From assembly GCA_041554435.1 (NCBI GenBank), contig JBFFLX010000062.1, positions 1-18,972 of the forward strand: a DNA stretch of 18,972 bases, written 5' to 3'. Positions 7,406 through 14,630 of the stretch are shown here, in pieces. This DNA is from BM524 sp041554435. Its GTDB lineage: Bacteria; Bacteroidota; Bacteroidia; Bacteroidales; F082. Within the stretch, counting starts at the first letter, position 1. Each line of letters begins with the position of its first letter. Made by a program: the position numbers and the translations under genes. The notes under the pieces are model-generated. The model saw nothing but the letters and a program-made list of their open reading frames with translations. It searched no databases and was not told the DNA's origin.

Positions 7406-8089
7406 ATGAAAAAATTGAAAGTTATAATATTCGGTTCCACCGGGATGGTTGGAAAAGGAGTTTTATATGAGTGTATAGATAGCGAAAATGTAGAGTCCAT
7501 ATTGCTTATAAACAGAAGTAGTTTAGGAATAGAAAATACTAAAGTAAAAGAAATTCTTCACGATGATTTTACCGATTTCACAAGTTTGGAGACTGAATTA
7601 AAAGGCTATGATGCTTGTTATTTTTCGTTGGGTGTTTCGGCAGCAGGCATGAAAGAGGAGAAATACAAAAAAATTACCTATGATTTTACTTTGGCTGCAG
7701 CAAAAACTCTCAGGAAACTAAATGATAATATGACATTTATTTATGTTTCAGGAGTAGGTACCGATTCTACAGAAAAAGGCAGAAGTATGTGGGCAAGAGT
7801 AAAAGGTAAAACTGAAAATGATATAGTTAAATTAGGGTTTAAGCAGGCATATTTATACCGTCCCGGATACATACAACCCATGAAGGGGATAAAGTCGAAA
7901 ACTAAATTATATAATGCCTTATATGTTTTTTCAAAGCCATTGTATCCTTTGCTTAAGTTGCTTATTCCGAATCAGATAACAACAACTGAAAAGTTGGGAA
8001 AATCGATGATAAATATTACTTTAAAGCCCTACTCAAATAAAATAATTTCTAACCGCGATATTAATACTATCGCTGCTAATAACTACTAA
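7406..8089 (+). CDS. NAD(P)-binding atypical SDR (TIP30/NmrA-like)
   Basis: This 227-residue protein has an N-terminal Rossmann fold. It begins KLKVIIFGSTGMVGKGVL, with the glycine motif GSTGMVG at 10-16, followed by a nucleotide-selecting strand ending LLINRS. YVSGVGTDSTEKG (about 113-125) and MWARVKGKTE (128-137) correspond to the usual SDR middle region; the K of the K-x-x-T type segment is present, but a canonical YxxxK is not. That suits atypical SDRs such as TIP30, whose substrates are mostly unknown. The frame stays open upstream to a TTG at 7379, but the ATG at 7406, one base after the tetR stop, directly precedes the Rossmann strand and is preferred. The stop overlaps the ATG of the next gene by one base, so translation is probably coupled. 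Confidence 0.88.
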   Translation: MKKLKVIIFGSTGMVGKGVLYECIDSENVESILLINRSSLGIENTKVKEILHDDFTDFTSLETELKGYDACYFSLGVSAAGMKEEKYKKITYDFTLAAAKTLRKLNDNMTFIYVSGVGTDSTEKGRSMWARVKGKTENDIVKLGFKQAYLYRPGYIQPMKGIKSKTKLYNALYVFSKPLYPLLKLLIPNQITTTEKLGKSMINITLKPYSNKIISNRDINTIAANNY

Positions 8090-9168
8090 TGAAAACTTTA
8101 TTTAAAATTACTATGATAATAATATCAATAATAATTATACTTGGCATAAGTGTTTATGCTTTTGTGAATTTTCATCCTGCCTTTGGCGGAAATATTTCCA
8201 AGGAAGAATTGAAAAAGTATGAAAGTTCACCCAACTTCAAGGATGGAAAATTTGTAAATATGGAACCCACTCCTGTAATGGTAGAAGGGGGTTCAATGTG
8301 GAAGAACTTTTACGAATTCATCAAAGGTCCAGAAAATGGCAAACCTGAATTAATGAATACTCTGGCATTCGATAAAGAAAAGTTTTTATCTGCTTCCGAT
8401 TCAAATGCTGTTTATACCTGGTTTGGTCATTCCACAGTATTAATGCGCATTAAAGGGAAGACTATTATTACAGATCCTGTTTTTAGCGATTATGCCTCAC
8501 CGGTTTCTTTTACTAACCGCAGTTTCAAATATTCGAATAATTATGATGTTGATGATTTACCTCCCATCGATATAGTTTTGATTTCTCATGATCATTATGA
8601 TCATCTGGATATGAATTCCATAAAGAAAATGGATAAGAATGTGGGTCAGTATTTTGTGCCGCTTGGTGTTGAATTGCATTTGAAAAAATGGGGTGTCGAT
8701 GAAAATAAAATAACGGTTGTTGATTGGTGGGAAGAAAATAGTATTGATGGTTTGACTTTGGTAAGCACTCCGGCCCGACATTTTTCAGGAAGAAGTTTTA
8801 GCAGAAACTCAACTTTATGGTGTTCCTGGGTAGTAAAAACAGATTCGGTAAATGTATATTTTGGTGCTGATTCAGGTTATGGAAAACATTTTAAAATGAT
8901 AGGGGATAAGTATGGTCCTTTCGATTTTAGCATGATAGAATGCGGTCAGTACAATAAAAGTTGGGAGAATATCCATGCCTTGCCAGAGCAGTCGGTTCAG
9001 GCAAGTATTGATTTGAATTCAGCAAGCATGATGACAATACATTGGGGAAAATTCCAACTGGCACTCCACTCATGGACAGAACCCATTGAAAGAGCAAGAG
9101 TTGCAGCCGAAAAAACCGGAGTAAATCTTTTGGAGCCTGAGATAGGAGGCATTAATATATTGAAATAA
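8089..9168 (+). CDS. Membrane-anchored MBL-fold hydrolase, NAPE-PLD/UlaG-like
   Basis: This 359-residue protein has one N-terminal hydrophobic helix (about 5-25), so the enzyme domain is probably outside the cytoplasm. The metallo-beta-lactamase fold shows GHST (113-116), DPVF (129-132), the metal motif HDHYDH (H167, D168?, H169, D171, H172), a later ligand H231 in ARHFSG, D261 in GADSG and H318 in IHWG. This set is that of the Lactamase_B_2 branch, which includes N-acyl-phosphatidylethanolamine phospholipase D and UlaG. A lipid phosphodiester substrate is possible but unproven. It is the last gene of the TetR operon, overlaps the SDR stop by one base, and is closed by a strong terminator. 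Confidence 0.9.
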   Translation: MKTLFKITMIIISIIIILGISVYAFVNFHPAFGGNISKEELKKYESSPNFKDGKFVNMEPTPVMVEGGSMWKNFYEFIKGPENGKPELMNTLAFDKEKFLSASDSNAVYTWFGHSTVLMRIKGKTIITDPVFSDYASPVSFTNRSFKYSNNYDVDDLPPIDIVLISHDHYDHLDMNSIKKMDKNVGQYFVPLGVELHLKKWGVDENKITVVDWWEENSIDGLTLVSTPARHFSGRSFSRNSTLWCSWVVKTDSVNVYFGADSGYGKHFKMIGDKYGPFDFSMIECGQYNKSWENIHALPEQSVQASIDLNSASMMTIHWGKFQLALHSWTEPIERARVAAEKTGVNLLEPEIGGINILK

Positions 9169-9202
9169 AAAAATCCTCTCACCTTAGGCGAGAGGATTTT
9201 TT
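9168..9202. terminator. Strong bidirectional terminator
   Basis: AAAAAATCCTCTC and GAGAGGATTTTTT form a 13-base stem (9168-9180 / 9190-9202) around a 9-base loop that can add two more G-C pairs (CC/GG). A T-run in the right arm serves the plus-strand MBL gene. The A-run in the left arm becomes a U-run for the minus-strand CDGSH gene that ends at 9224. Confidence 0.9.
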
Positions 9203-9223
9203 GTTTAGTTCGATTAATTCAGA

Positions 9224-9715
9224 TCATATTTTAGCATGAGATCCGTCGCAGAATGGTTTATTTTTGCTCTGTTTACACATACACATTGCTCCCTTTTTTG
9301 AATCTTCAACTTTGAAAATTACCGGACTATGTCCGCTGCCTTTGTGAGAACCATCGCACCAAGGTTGGTTTGATGATTTTCCGCATGCGCACCATGCATA
9401 ATTTTTACCTTCCTCAAGACCAACTATCATTGGACTTTTACCGGCTACTTCTGGTTTTTCCATTTTAATTTGTGTTTTATGATTACTAGTTTCTCCTTTT
9501 AATTTATAAGATAAGGCACCTGAAGGACAAGCATTTACCTGATCAATTAATTCCTCTTGTTCAGCATTGTCAAGATTAATCCAGGGCTTTTTACCTGGTT
9601 GATAAACTTTGGGAAGTTTTGATACACAAACCGCTGCATGTATACATGTTTGTGGTTTCCAAATAACTGTTAAATCACCCTTCTGATATTCTTTAATTAT
9701 CTCTTTCTTATTCAT
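9224..9715 (-). CDS. Fer4_19 ferredoxin-like plus double CDGSH iron-sulfur protein
   Basis: This 163-residue protein is of a three-domain type. Residues about 13-71 match the divergent 4Fe-4S domain (Fer4_19): C24, C30 and C63 with CPSGALSY. Two CDGSH iron-sulfur motifs follow. The first is at about 109-124, with ligands C109, C111, C120 and H124 (CDGSH at 120-124). The second is at about 145-160, with C145, C147, C156 and H160. Each CDGSH centre normally binds a 2Fe-2S cluster by three Cys and one His, as in mitoNEET. Electron transfer or redox sensing is the probable role, location cytoplasmic (no signal peptide). It is the last gene of the marR operon, 31 bases after the YceI gene, and ends facing the shared terminator at 9168-9202. 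Confidence 0.92.
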   Translation of the reverse strand: MNKKEIIKEYQKGDLTVIWKPQTCIHAAVCVSKLPKVYQPGKKPWINLDNAEQEELIDQVNACPSGALSYKLKGETSNHKTQIKMEKPEVAGKSPMIVGLEEGKNYAWCACGKSSNQPWCDGSHKGSGHSPVIFKVEDSKKGAMCMCKQSKNKPFCDGSHAKI

Positions 9716-9746
9716 TTCAATGGAGTTTTACAAATAAAATAAATTA

Positions 9747-10334
9747 CTAAAGTTTGATTAATTCCACATTACAAACGATATCTACTTCCTCCCCAATAAG
9801 CAATCCACCGGAGTCCATTACGCTATTATATTTTAATCCCCAATTGAGACGGTTTATGTTTGCAGTAAGTTTAAAGCCAACTTTTGTGTTTCCCCAGGGG
9901 TCAACAATGGTTCCTCCATATTTTACATCTAAGGTAATACTTTTTGTTTGACCATTCATTGTTAAATCGCCGGTAAGTTTATACTTTTTTGGTGACACCT
10001 TTTCCATGGAAGTACTTTTAAATGTAATATTCGGATTATTGGCCACATCAAAGAAATCGGGGCTTCTTAAATGCTCATCACGTTTAGCATCGTCGGTATT
10101 AATGCTAGCTACATTAATTTTAAAGAAAATTTCTGCATCGGAAAAATCTTCCTTACTGCTTACTACTTTTCCTTCAAAATCACTAAAATTTCCATCAACT
10201 TCGGCTATCACCATATGTGAAATTGCAAATCTTACATTTGTATGAGATTTGTCGAAACCATAAGTCGTTTTCTGGGCATACATGCCTAAACTCGCTATAA
10301 GCACAAGGCTTAATAAAATACTTAATTTTTTCAT
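9747..10334 (-). CDS. YceI family periplasmic protein
   Basis: This 195-residue protein has a signal peptide (about 1-20, LLSLVLIASLGMYA before QKTTYG). The mature part is the YceI fold: YGFDKSHTNVRFAISHM at the start, DGNFSDFEGKV, then DAKRDEHLRSPDFFD and the TGDLTMNG loop, followed by GFKLTANINRLNWGL. YceI proteins are lipocalin-like beta barrels that bind isoprenoids such as polyprenyl lipids or quinones, and they often sit beside redox or acid-stress genes. Placed 36 bases after the pirin gene and 31 bases before the CDGSH gene, it belongs to the marR operon. The ligand cannot be read from the sequence. The length is normal. Confidence 0.92.
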   Translation of the reverse strand: MKKLSILLSLVLIASLGMYAQKTTYGFDKSHTNVRFAISHMVIAEVDGNFSDFEGKVVSSKEDFSDAEIFFKINVASINTDDAKRDEHLRSPDFFDVANNPNITFKSTSMEKVSPKKYKLTGDLTMNGQTKSITLDVKYGGTIVDPWGNTKVGFKLTANINRLNWGLKYNSVMDSGGLLIGEEVDIVCNVELIKL

Positions 10335-10370
10335 CTTTTTTAATTTATTATTGTTATTAATTTATTTTTA

Positions 10371-11240
10371 TTATTCAAATTCTTCTATTAACACACCCAT
10401 TTTTCCCATTTGATAATCTCTCATGGCTTCCATAATTTCGCTTTGAGTATTCATTACAAAGGGCCCGTAAGTTCTGAGGGGTTCGTTTATTGGCTCACCT
10501 GCCAGTATTATTGCCCGGGTGTTTTCTTTGCCTTCTATTTCAATAAATTTCCCGTCATTATTAAACCAAACTAAATCTTTTGCTACAGCATTGGTAGATG
10601 AGTTCAATTTAATGTGACCATCCAGTTGATATATAAAAGCATTAAAATTTTCAGGTAAAGGAATCTGCATTTTGCCTCCTTTTTCAATGTCGAGTCTCAG
10701 AACCATTAAAGGACTGTTTGCAATAATTTTACCCTTATTACCCATAAACTCACCTGCCACTAATCCCACAGTTACTTTACCATCCTCACTTACAACTTTT
10801 ATTGTTTCTTCTTCGGTAAGTGGCTGATATGAAGGCGTATCCATCTTGTTTTTTGCCGGAGCATTGACCCAAAATTGTATAAATTCGAAGTCGCCTCCAT
10901 TTTCGGCAAGTTCCTTTGACGGCCTTTCGCTATGAACTATTCCCATTCCACTGTTCATCCATTGGGTTCCTCCTTCAGTAACTATACTATTGTTACCTCT
11001 GGAATCCTGATGGTGTACTGCTCCTTTAAAAATTATGGTAACAGGTGAAAACCCACGATGTGGATGAGGTCCTACACCCAAGTCCTGTTGTTTTTTCCCT
11101 CCGCTAAGTTTGTCCTTCCAGTGATGAACCAAAAGAAAAGGGTCTATTTGATCTATTTCTCTGTAAGGTAAAGGCTGTTCGAGCATTATGCCTCCCATAT
11201 TAACTTTTGGGGCATTTATTTTTGTTTTTATAGTTCTCAT
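10371..11240 (-). CDS. Pirin family protein (cupin)
   Basis: This 289-residue two-domain cupin is of the normal length for pirins. The N-terminal domain carries the metal ligands: H59 and H61 in GPHPHRGF, and H103 and E105 in GIVHSERP. These are the expected three His and one Glu. VTIIFKGAVHHQDSRG is the characteristic strand after the first ligands. The C-terminal cupin (about 170-275) is less conserved, as usual. Some bacterial pirins, such as E. coli YhhW, act as quercetinases; others bind metabolic enzymes, so the activity here is unknown. It is the second gene of the marR operon, with a MarR-type operator 21 bases before its ATG. Confidence 0.92.
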   Translation of the reverse strand: MRTIKTKINAPKVNMGGIMLEQPLPYREIDQIDPFLLVHHWKDKLSGGKKQQDLGVGPHPHRGFSPVTIIFKGAVHHQDSRGNNSIVTEGGTQWMNSGMGIVHSERPSKELAENGGDFEFIQFWVNAPAKNKMDTPSYQPLTEEETIKVVSEDGKVTVGLVAGEFMGNKGKIIANSPLMVLRLDIEKGGKMQIPLPENFNAFIYQLDGHIKLNSSTNAVAKDLVWFNNDGKFIEIEGKENTRAIILAGEPINEPLRTYGPFVMNTQSEIMEAMRDYQMGKMGVLIEEFE

Positions 11241-11261
11241 TTTAATAGTGTTTTAAACAAC

Positions 11262-11278
11262 ATATGTTTACAACATAT
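11262..11278. promoter_or_regulatory. MarR-type operator upstream of the pirin gene
   Basis: ATATGTT (11262-11268) and AACATAT (11272-11278) are perfect inverted arms around TAC. The core ATGTTTACAACA is identical, in the same orientation, to two copies ahead of marR. The site lies between the marR stop and the pirin ATG, so it may serve a second, internal promoter. Confidence 0.65.
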
Positions 11279-11294
11279 ATTTAGTTAAATTTTT

Positions 11295-11744
11295 TTATTT
11301 TCTTAGTTTTCTTAAAATTTCAGATGTTTTAAGTGCTTCTTCCTCAGAAATCATTTCCTCAATGAAGCGATTTGTAGTTTTATCATTTTCAATCATAATT
11401 TTGTCAATTACATCCGAACCCTTTTTGCTAATCAATATGTCTACTTTTCTTCTGTTCTTGGGGCAAACATTTCTAATTAATAATTCTTTGGAAAGTAAAC
11501 GGTCAATCATTCGTGTTACGTCGGTATTTGAAAACATTATATTTTCCTTAATTTCTTTTACCGACATTGGTTCCGGATAAGCCGCTTGCAAATTTTTAAT
11601 AATGTTGAATTGTGGATGAGTAATTCCGTATTCTTTCAAAATTTTTGAAAATTTGTCATCCAGATAATTTGCTGTATGGAAAATATCAATTACCATTCTT
11701 TGCTGCTTACTTATGCGCGGATCCTTTTTAATTTTATCTGTCAT
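11295..11744 (-). CDS. MarR family transcriptional regulator
   Basis: This 149-residue protein is of typical MarR size. A helical N-terminus (RMVIDIFHTANYLDDKFSKILKEY) is followed by the winged helix: THPQFNIIKNL, MSVKEIKENIMFSNTDVTRMIDRLLSKELL, then the wing with RNVCPKNRRKVDILISKKG, and a C-terminal dimerisation helix. C94 in the wing segment NVCPKN could be a redox-sensitive residue, but a single such Cys is not proof. It leads the pirin-YceI-CDGSH operon, whose pirin gene starts 54 bases after its stop. Two operator copies at 11752-11779 lie on its own promoter, so it is likely autoregulated. The inducer is unknown; a redox or phenolic signal would fit the operon content. Confidence 0.92.
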   Translation of the reverse strand: MTDKIKKDPRISKQQRMVIDIFHTANYLDDKFSKILKEYGITHPQFNIIKNLQAAYPEPMSVKEIKENIMFSNTDVTRMIDRLLSKELLIRNVCPKNRRKVDILISKKGSDVIDKIMIENDKTTNRFIEEMISEEEALKTSEILRKLRK

Positions 11745-11751
11745 ATTAATG

Positions 11752-11779
11752 ATGTTTACAACAATAAATGTTTACAACA
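11752..11779. promoter_or_regulatory. Two direct copies of the MarR-type operator
   Basis: ATGTTTACAACA occurs at 11752-11763 and again at 11768-11779, 16 bases apart start to start. Each contains the short inverted arms TGTT / AACA. They lie between the marR ATG (11744) and the -7 element at 11781-11788, covering the expected transcription start. Confidence 0.7.
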
Positions 11780-11780
11780 G

Positions 11781-11788
11781 CAAAAGTA
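11781..11788 (-). promoter_or_regulatory. -7 promoter element (TACTTTTG) for the marR operon
   Basis: Read on the minus strand this is TACTTTTG, the same 8-mer as for the tetR operon and gldF. It lies 36 bases from the marR ATG and directly beside the operator pair. No clear -33 element is seen. Confidence 0.6.
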
Positions 11789-11911
11789 ATTCATTTTATT
11801 TAACATTGAATAATATTTAAGAAATTTTTAGTTAAAAAAGTGTTAAGACTTAATTTGTAAATATAAAAAACACAAAATCAGGAATATAGATAGTTGTTAT
11901 TTAACAAATCA

Positions 11912-12949
11912 CTAAAATCCACAGGAGGCTTCACTTAGTTTTAAGCCTTTGTATTTATTATTAGAACCATTAAATACTCTAGATTTTCTTTCTTTCTTCT
12001 GAATTTCAATAGGCAGTGATATAAAATCAGAACATTCGGTGGAGCAACAATTATCATATTTTTCTCCACATTTGTCGCATTGTATAAACAGCAGATGGCA
12101 TGCATCATTGGCACAATTAACATGTTTGTCGGATGAATTGCCACATTGGTGACATTTGCCAATAATTTGATCATCTATTTTCTCACCCATACGATTATCA
12201 AAAACGAAATTCTTACCAATGTATTCAGATTTTAAATCTAGTTTTTGAATTTGCCGTGCATATTCAATTACACCTCCATGCAATTGGTTTACATCTTCAA
12301 ATCCCTTATGTTTTAAGTAAGCACTCGCTTTTTCACACCTTATACCACCAGTGCAGTAGAGTAATACTTTTTTATCTTTTTCATTCTTAAATTTCTCGCT
12401 TACCATTAAAATTTCATCTCTGAAGGTATCAACATCGGGGCAATATGCTGTTTTAAAATGGCCTATTTCGCTTTCATAACGATTTCGCATATCAATTACC
12501 AATGTGTCTTCTTTTTGTGCAAGTTTATGAAATTCGAGGGCTGTTAAATGGTTTCCAACATTAGTAACATCATATGAATTATCATCAAGACCGTCGGCTA
12601 AAATTTTATTTCTCAAACGGACTATTAGTTTGTAGAAGGATTTTCCATCATCTTCTACAGCGTATTTAATGGGCATGTTTTTTAAATAGGCAGTAGTTTC
12701 CATATATTTTAAAAACTCATCCATATTATGCTCAGGAACACTCATTTGGGCATTTATTCCTTCTCTGGCGACATAAATTCTGCCAAGGCAATTGAGGTCG
12801 GAAAAATTTATATAAAGTTCATCTCGAAATTCATTCACATCCTCCATGATTACATAGCGGTAGAAAGAAATAGTTTTTCTGTTAAAAGTTTCCTCGGCTA
12901 ATCGTTTTTTTAGAACTTCCTTATTAACCTTATTATAAAGTTGTGCCAT
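11912..12949 (-). CDS. trhO: tRNA uridine(34) hydroxylase TrhO (YceA-like rhodanese)
   Basis: This 345-residue protein matches the TrhO/YceA layout closely. The N-terminal acylphosphatase-like domain has ISFYRY, GRIYVAREGINAQMSVP and the DDGKSF / VRLRNKILADG region. The rhodanese domain follows at about 135-235, with DMRNRYESEIGHF and the active loop CTGGIR (C199-R204) followed by C205. The C-terminal part has IGKNFVFDNRMGEKI and a Cys-rich region (C266, C269, C279, C284, C291, C294, C301, C302, C306) likely to bind metal. TrhO hydroxylates tRNA U34 with oxygen, giving 5-hydroxyuridine, the precursor of cmo5U or mo5U. The frame extends upstream to a TTG at 12970. The ATG at 12949 is preferred because it fits the family start and the -7 element overlaps the TTG. 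It is monocistronic. Confidence 0.93.
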   Translation of the reverse strand: MAQLYNKVNKEVLKKRLAEETFNRKTISFYRYVIMEDVNEFRDELYINFSDLNCLGRIYVAREGINAQMSVPEHNMDEFLKYMETTAYLKNMPIKYAVEDDGKSFYKLIVRLRNKILADGLDDNSYDVTNVGNHLTALEFHKLAQKEDTLVIDMRNRYESEIGHFKTAYCPDVDTFRDEILMVSEKFKNEKDKKVLLYCTGGIRCEKASAYLKHKGFEDVNQLHGGVIEYARQIQKLDLKSEYIGKNFVFDNRMGEKIDDQIIGKCHQCGNSSDKHVNCANDACHLLFIQCDKCGEKYDNCCSTECSDFISLPIEIQKKERKSRVFNGSNNKYKGLKLSEASCGF

Positions 12950-12967
12950 CACCTGAAATTTGGTCGG

Positions 12968-12975
12968 CAAAAATA
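12968..12975 (-). promoter_or_regulatory. -7 promoter element (TATTTTTG) for trhO
   Basis: TATTTTTG on the minus strand matches TAnnTTTG and lies 18 bases before the ATG at 12949. It overlaps the upstream TTG, which argues against that start. Confidence 0.5.
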
Positions 12976-13011
12976 ATAATTTAGAATTAATATAAATTAG
13001 AAATGAATATT

Positions 13012-13710
13012 TTAGGTCAACATATAGTTCATATAGTCGATACCATTAACATATTTTGAACTCTTAGTAAGGCGGAAAGGCAATTTATTTGTTATTTGAG
13101 TTGCCTTTTTATCCTTTTCGAAATCATATTTTAGTTCAACAATAACATCATCGCTTTTAAAGTTTTTCATAAAAGAATTATTATTTACTCCAATAGAATG
13201 ATAAGAAAGGTCATTGTCGAGGGTTAGGCGGAAGTCGCCATCGAAATTTAAGGTATATTTTCTTTTATATCTGTTTAACAGAGATGGTTTAAGTTTCATC
13301 AATACCTGATATGCCCAGTCGGGAAGATCTGATTTTTCGTAAACAGATTTTAAAGTGTCGAGGGTAAAATTCTCATCCAATATGAATGATTGAAGTGGGA
13401 ATGACAATTTATTTCCCAAAAATCCTTCTCTAACTTTAAATTCCAAAACAGGTTTTTCAATATTACCAAACATATCGCCATACCAACGTATTCTTGCTTT
13501 TTTACGACTTCCTTTACCTGATACATTATCGAAATAGAAATCTAATTCATTGGTATCCAAGTAAATATTGTTAATAAATCGTGGGTGATATATTTCCTTA
13601 AATGCTGCCGGATGCAAAATAACCTGCTGATATATACTATGATAATTCATCACATCAACGACGAACTTTCTTTCATATCTGCTTTTCTCTATGTTGAAAT
13701 CGGGAAACAT
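13012..13710 (-). CDS. VTC-domain protein (polyphosphate polymerase family)
   Basis: This 232-residue protein is a single VTC domain with the basic tunnel residues expected of the family: RYERKF (11-16), NNIYLDT (47-53), RKKARIRWYG (69-78), LEFKVREG (89-96), RYKRKY (147-152), VELKYD (191-196) and TKSSKYVNG (215-223). VTC domains make polyphosphate from ATP in yeast; most bacterial members are uncharacterised. It follows the DUF4956 gene, a known partnership of these two families. The frame runs upstream to a TTG at 13767, but that part crosses a REP-like palindrome (13727-13746). The ATG at 13710, preceded by an A-rich stretch, gives the normal family start. Cytoplasmic location is inferred from the lack of a signal peptide. 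Confidence 0.88.
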   Translation of the reverse strand: MFPDFNIEKSRYERKFVVDVMNYHSIYQQVILHPAAFKEIYHPRFINNIYLDTNELDFYFDNVSGKGSRKKARIRWYGDMFGNIEKPVLEFKVREGFLGNKLSFPLQSFILDENFTLDTLKSVYEKSDLPDWAYQVLMKLKPSLLNRYKRKYTLNFDGDFRLTLDNDLSYHSIGVNNNSFMKNFKSDDVIVELKYDFEKDKKATQITNKLPFRLTKSSKYVNGIDYMNYMLT

Positions 13711-13726
13711 ATTATTTTTTTTTAAT

Positions 13727-13746
13727 CCCCAGACTGAAGCCAGGGG
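13727..13746. repeat. REP-like palindrome
   Basis: On the minus strand CCCCTGGCTTCAGTCTGGGG folds with four G-C pairs, a T-T mismatch, then GGCT / AGTC (with one G-T pair) around a 2-base loop. This resembles REP palindromes with a GGCTTCAGCC-type core that occur in many copies in Bacteroidota genomes. Only one copy is in the window, so the repeat nature is inferred. Confidence 0.5.
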
Positions 13747-13802
13747 CATATGTCCGGTATATGTCAAAAATTTCTAACTTAATTTATAGATAAATCTAAT
13801 CA

Positions 13803-13851
13803 CCATTCATCAATATCTATTCACTAATAACCAATAACTATTAACTACTAA
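13803..13851. repeat. Array of seven heptanucleotide repeats
   Basis: Seven units of 7 bases follow one another without a break: CCATTCA, TCAATAT, CTATTCA, CTAATAA, CCAATAA, CTATTAA, CTACTAA. The last four are the most alike (consensus CTAATAA). The array lies in the gap after the DUF4956 gene, and its final unit includes that gene's stop codon (13848-13850). Such phased heptamers are known in AT-rich Bacteroidota and cyanobacterial intergenic DNA. They differ from CRISPR because there are no spacers. Confidence 0.65.
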
Positions 13852-14528
13852 AACGATTTGCTTTCCACAAAGGAAACGTTAACACTTCCTTCAAGGCTAT
13901 CTGTTTTCTTTTTAAATTCGGCCAAAGCCTCAGTGTTAGGACTGTCTATAAGGAATGAGGCTTCTAAAGATTTATCATTTTCATCATATCTTTTTAAATA
14001 AGATTTTCCGAAACTTGCTTTAATAATTGTAGTAATATCGTTTAAACTAATTTTACCACTTACGGCATTAATATTCAAATAAAGGTTTTGCGATTTACTT
14101 CTTCCTTTAATTAAATGTCTACCCCAAATTATTACCATACCAATTGCAAAGGCTATTAATACGATGATAGTTTGGCTAGCACCAAGACCAAGGCCCAACG
14201 CAATTGCAAAAAACAAATAACCAAGTTCTTCAGGCTCTTTTATTGCAGCTCTGAACCTTACAATAGAAAGAGCACCTACTAAACCCAATGACAAAGCCAG
14301 AGATGATTTTACAATGGTAATAATTAACATAGTTGTAAAGGCAATAATTAAAAATACACCTGCAAACTGACGTCGGTTTGAAATTGTGCGGGCACATTTT
14401 ATATATGTGAATTCCAATATAATAGAAAGCACAATAATTACTGCAGCATTTAATAAAAATTCGTTAATTGATATTTGCTGTTCCTGAGTAATTAGAAATT
14501 TCTGGAACAAATTCCATTTATCATTCAT
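13848..14528 (-). CDS. DUF4956 membrane protein
   Basis: This 226-residue protein has about five membrane helices (about 22-41, 55-73, 76-90, 102-118, 119-137) and a cytoplasmic C-terminal domain of about 80 residues. The family signature is LGLVGALSIVRFRAAIKEPEELG (81-103), a glycine-rich helix end followed by a charged loop, then ALGLGLGASQT. DUF4956 genes are known to sit beside VTC-domain genes, as here, and the protein may act as the membrane channel or scaffold for the product of the VTC enzyme. That is inference. The -7 element at 14560-14567 suggests that DUF4956 and VTC form a two-gene transcript of their own. Confidence 0.9.
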   Translation of the reverse strand: MNDKWNLFQKFLITQEQQISINEFLLNAAVIIVLSIILEFTYIKCARTISNRRQFAGVFLIIAFTTMLIITIVKSSLALSLGLVGALSIVRFRAAIKEPEELGYLFFAIALGLGLGASQTIIVLIAFAIGMVIIWGRHLIKGRSKSQNLYLNINAVSGKISLNDITTIIKASFGKSYLKRYDENDKSLEASFLIDSPNTEALAEFKKKTDSLEGSVNVSFVESKSF

Positions 14529-14559
14529 ATTTATAGTATCAGTATGATTTAAAAAACGC

Positions 14560-14567
14560 CAAAATTA
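14560..14567 (-). promoter_or_regulatory. -7 promoter element (TAATTTTG) for the DUF4956-VTC pair
   Basis: Read on the minus strand this is TAATTTTG, a match to TAnnTTTG, 31 bases before the DUF4956 ATG. It lies after the GT2 stop codon. No clear -33 element. Confidence 0.5.
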
Positions 14568-14630
14568 AGAAATTATTAAGATATGTAGGTTCTAATAATA
14601 ATTCTTTTAATATTTTCTTTTATTGATAAT

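Noticed and set aside
11894..11907. TTGTTA/TAACAA hairpin after trhO as a terminator
   Set aside because: The stem is only 6 A/T-rich bases with no T-run after it; chance formation is likely in this AT-rich DNA.
12950..12970. Possible TTG start of trhO at 12970
   Set aside because: It overlaps a -7 element, and the ATG at 12949 gives the expected N-terminus.
13711..13767. Possible N-terminal extension of the VTC protein from a TTG at 13767
   Set aside because: The stretch crosses a REP-like palindrome, and the domain begins at the ATG at 13710.
13803..13851. CRISPR-like array
   Set aside because: Units are 7 bases and directly joined, with no spacers.
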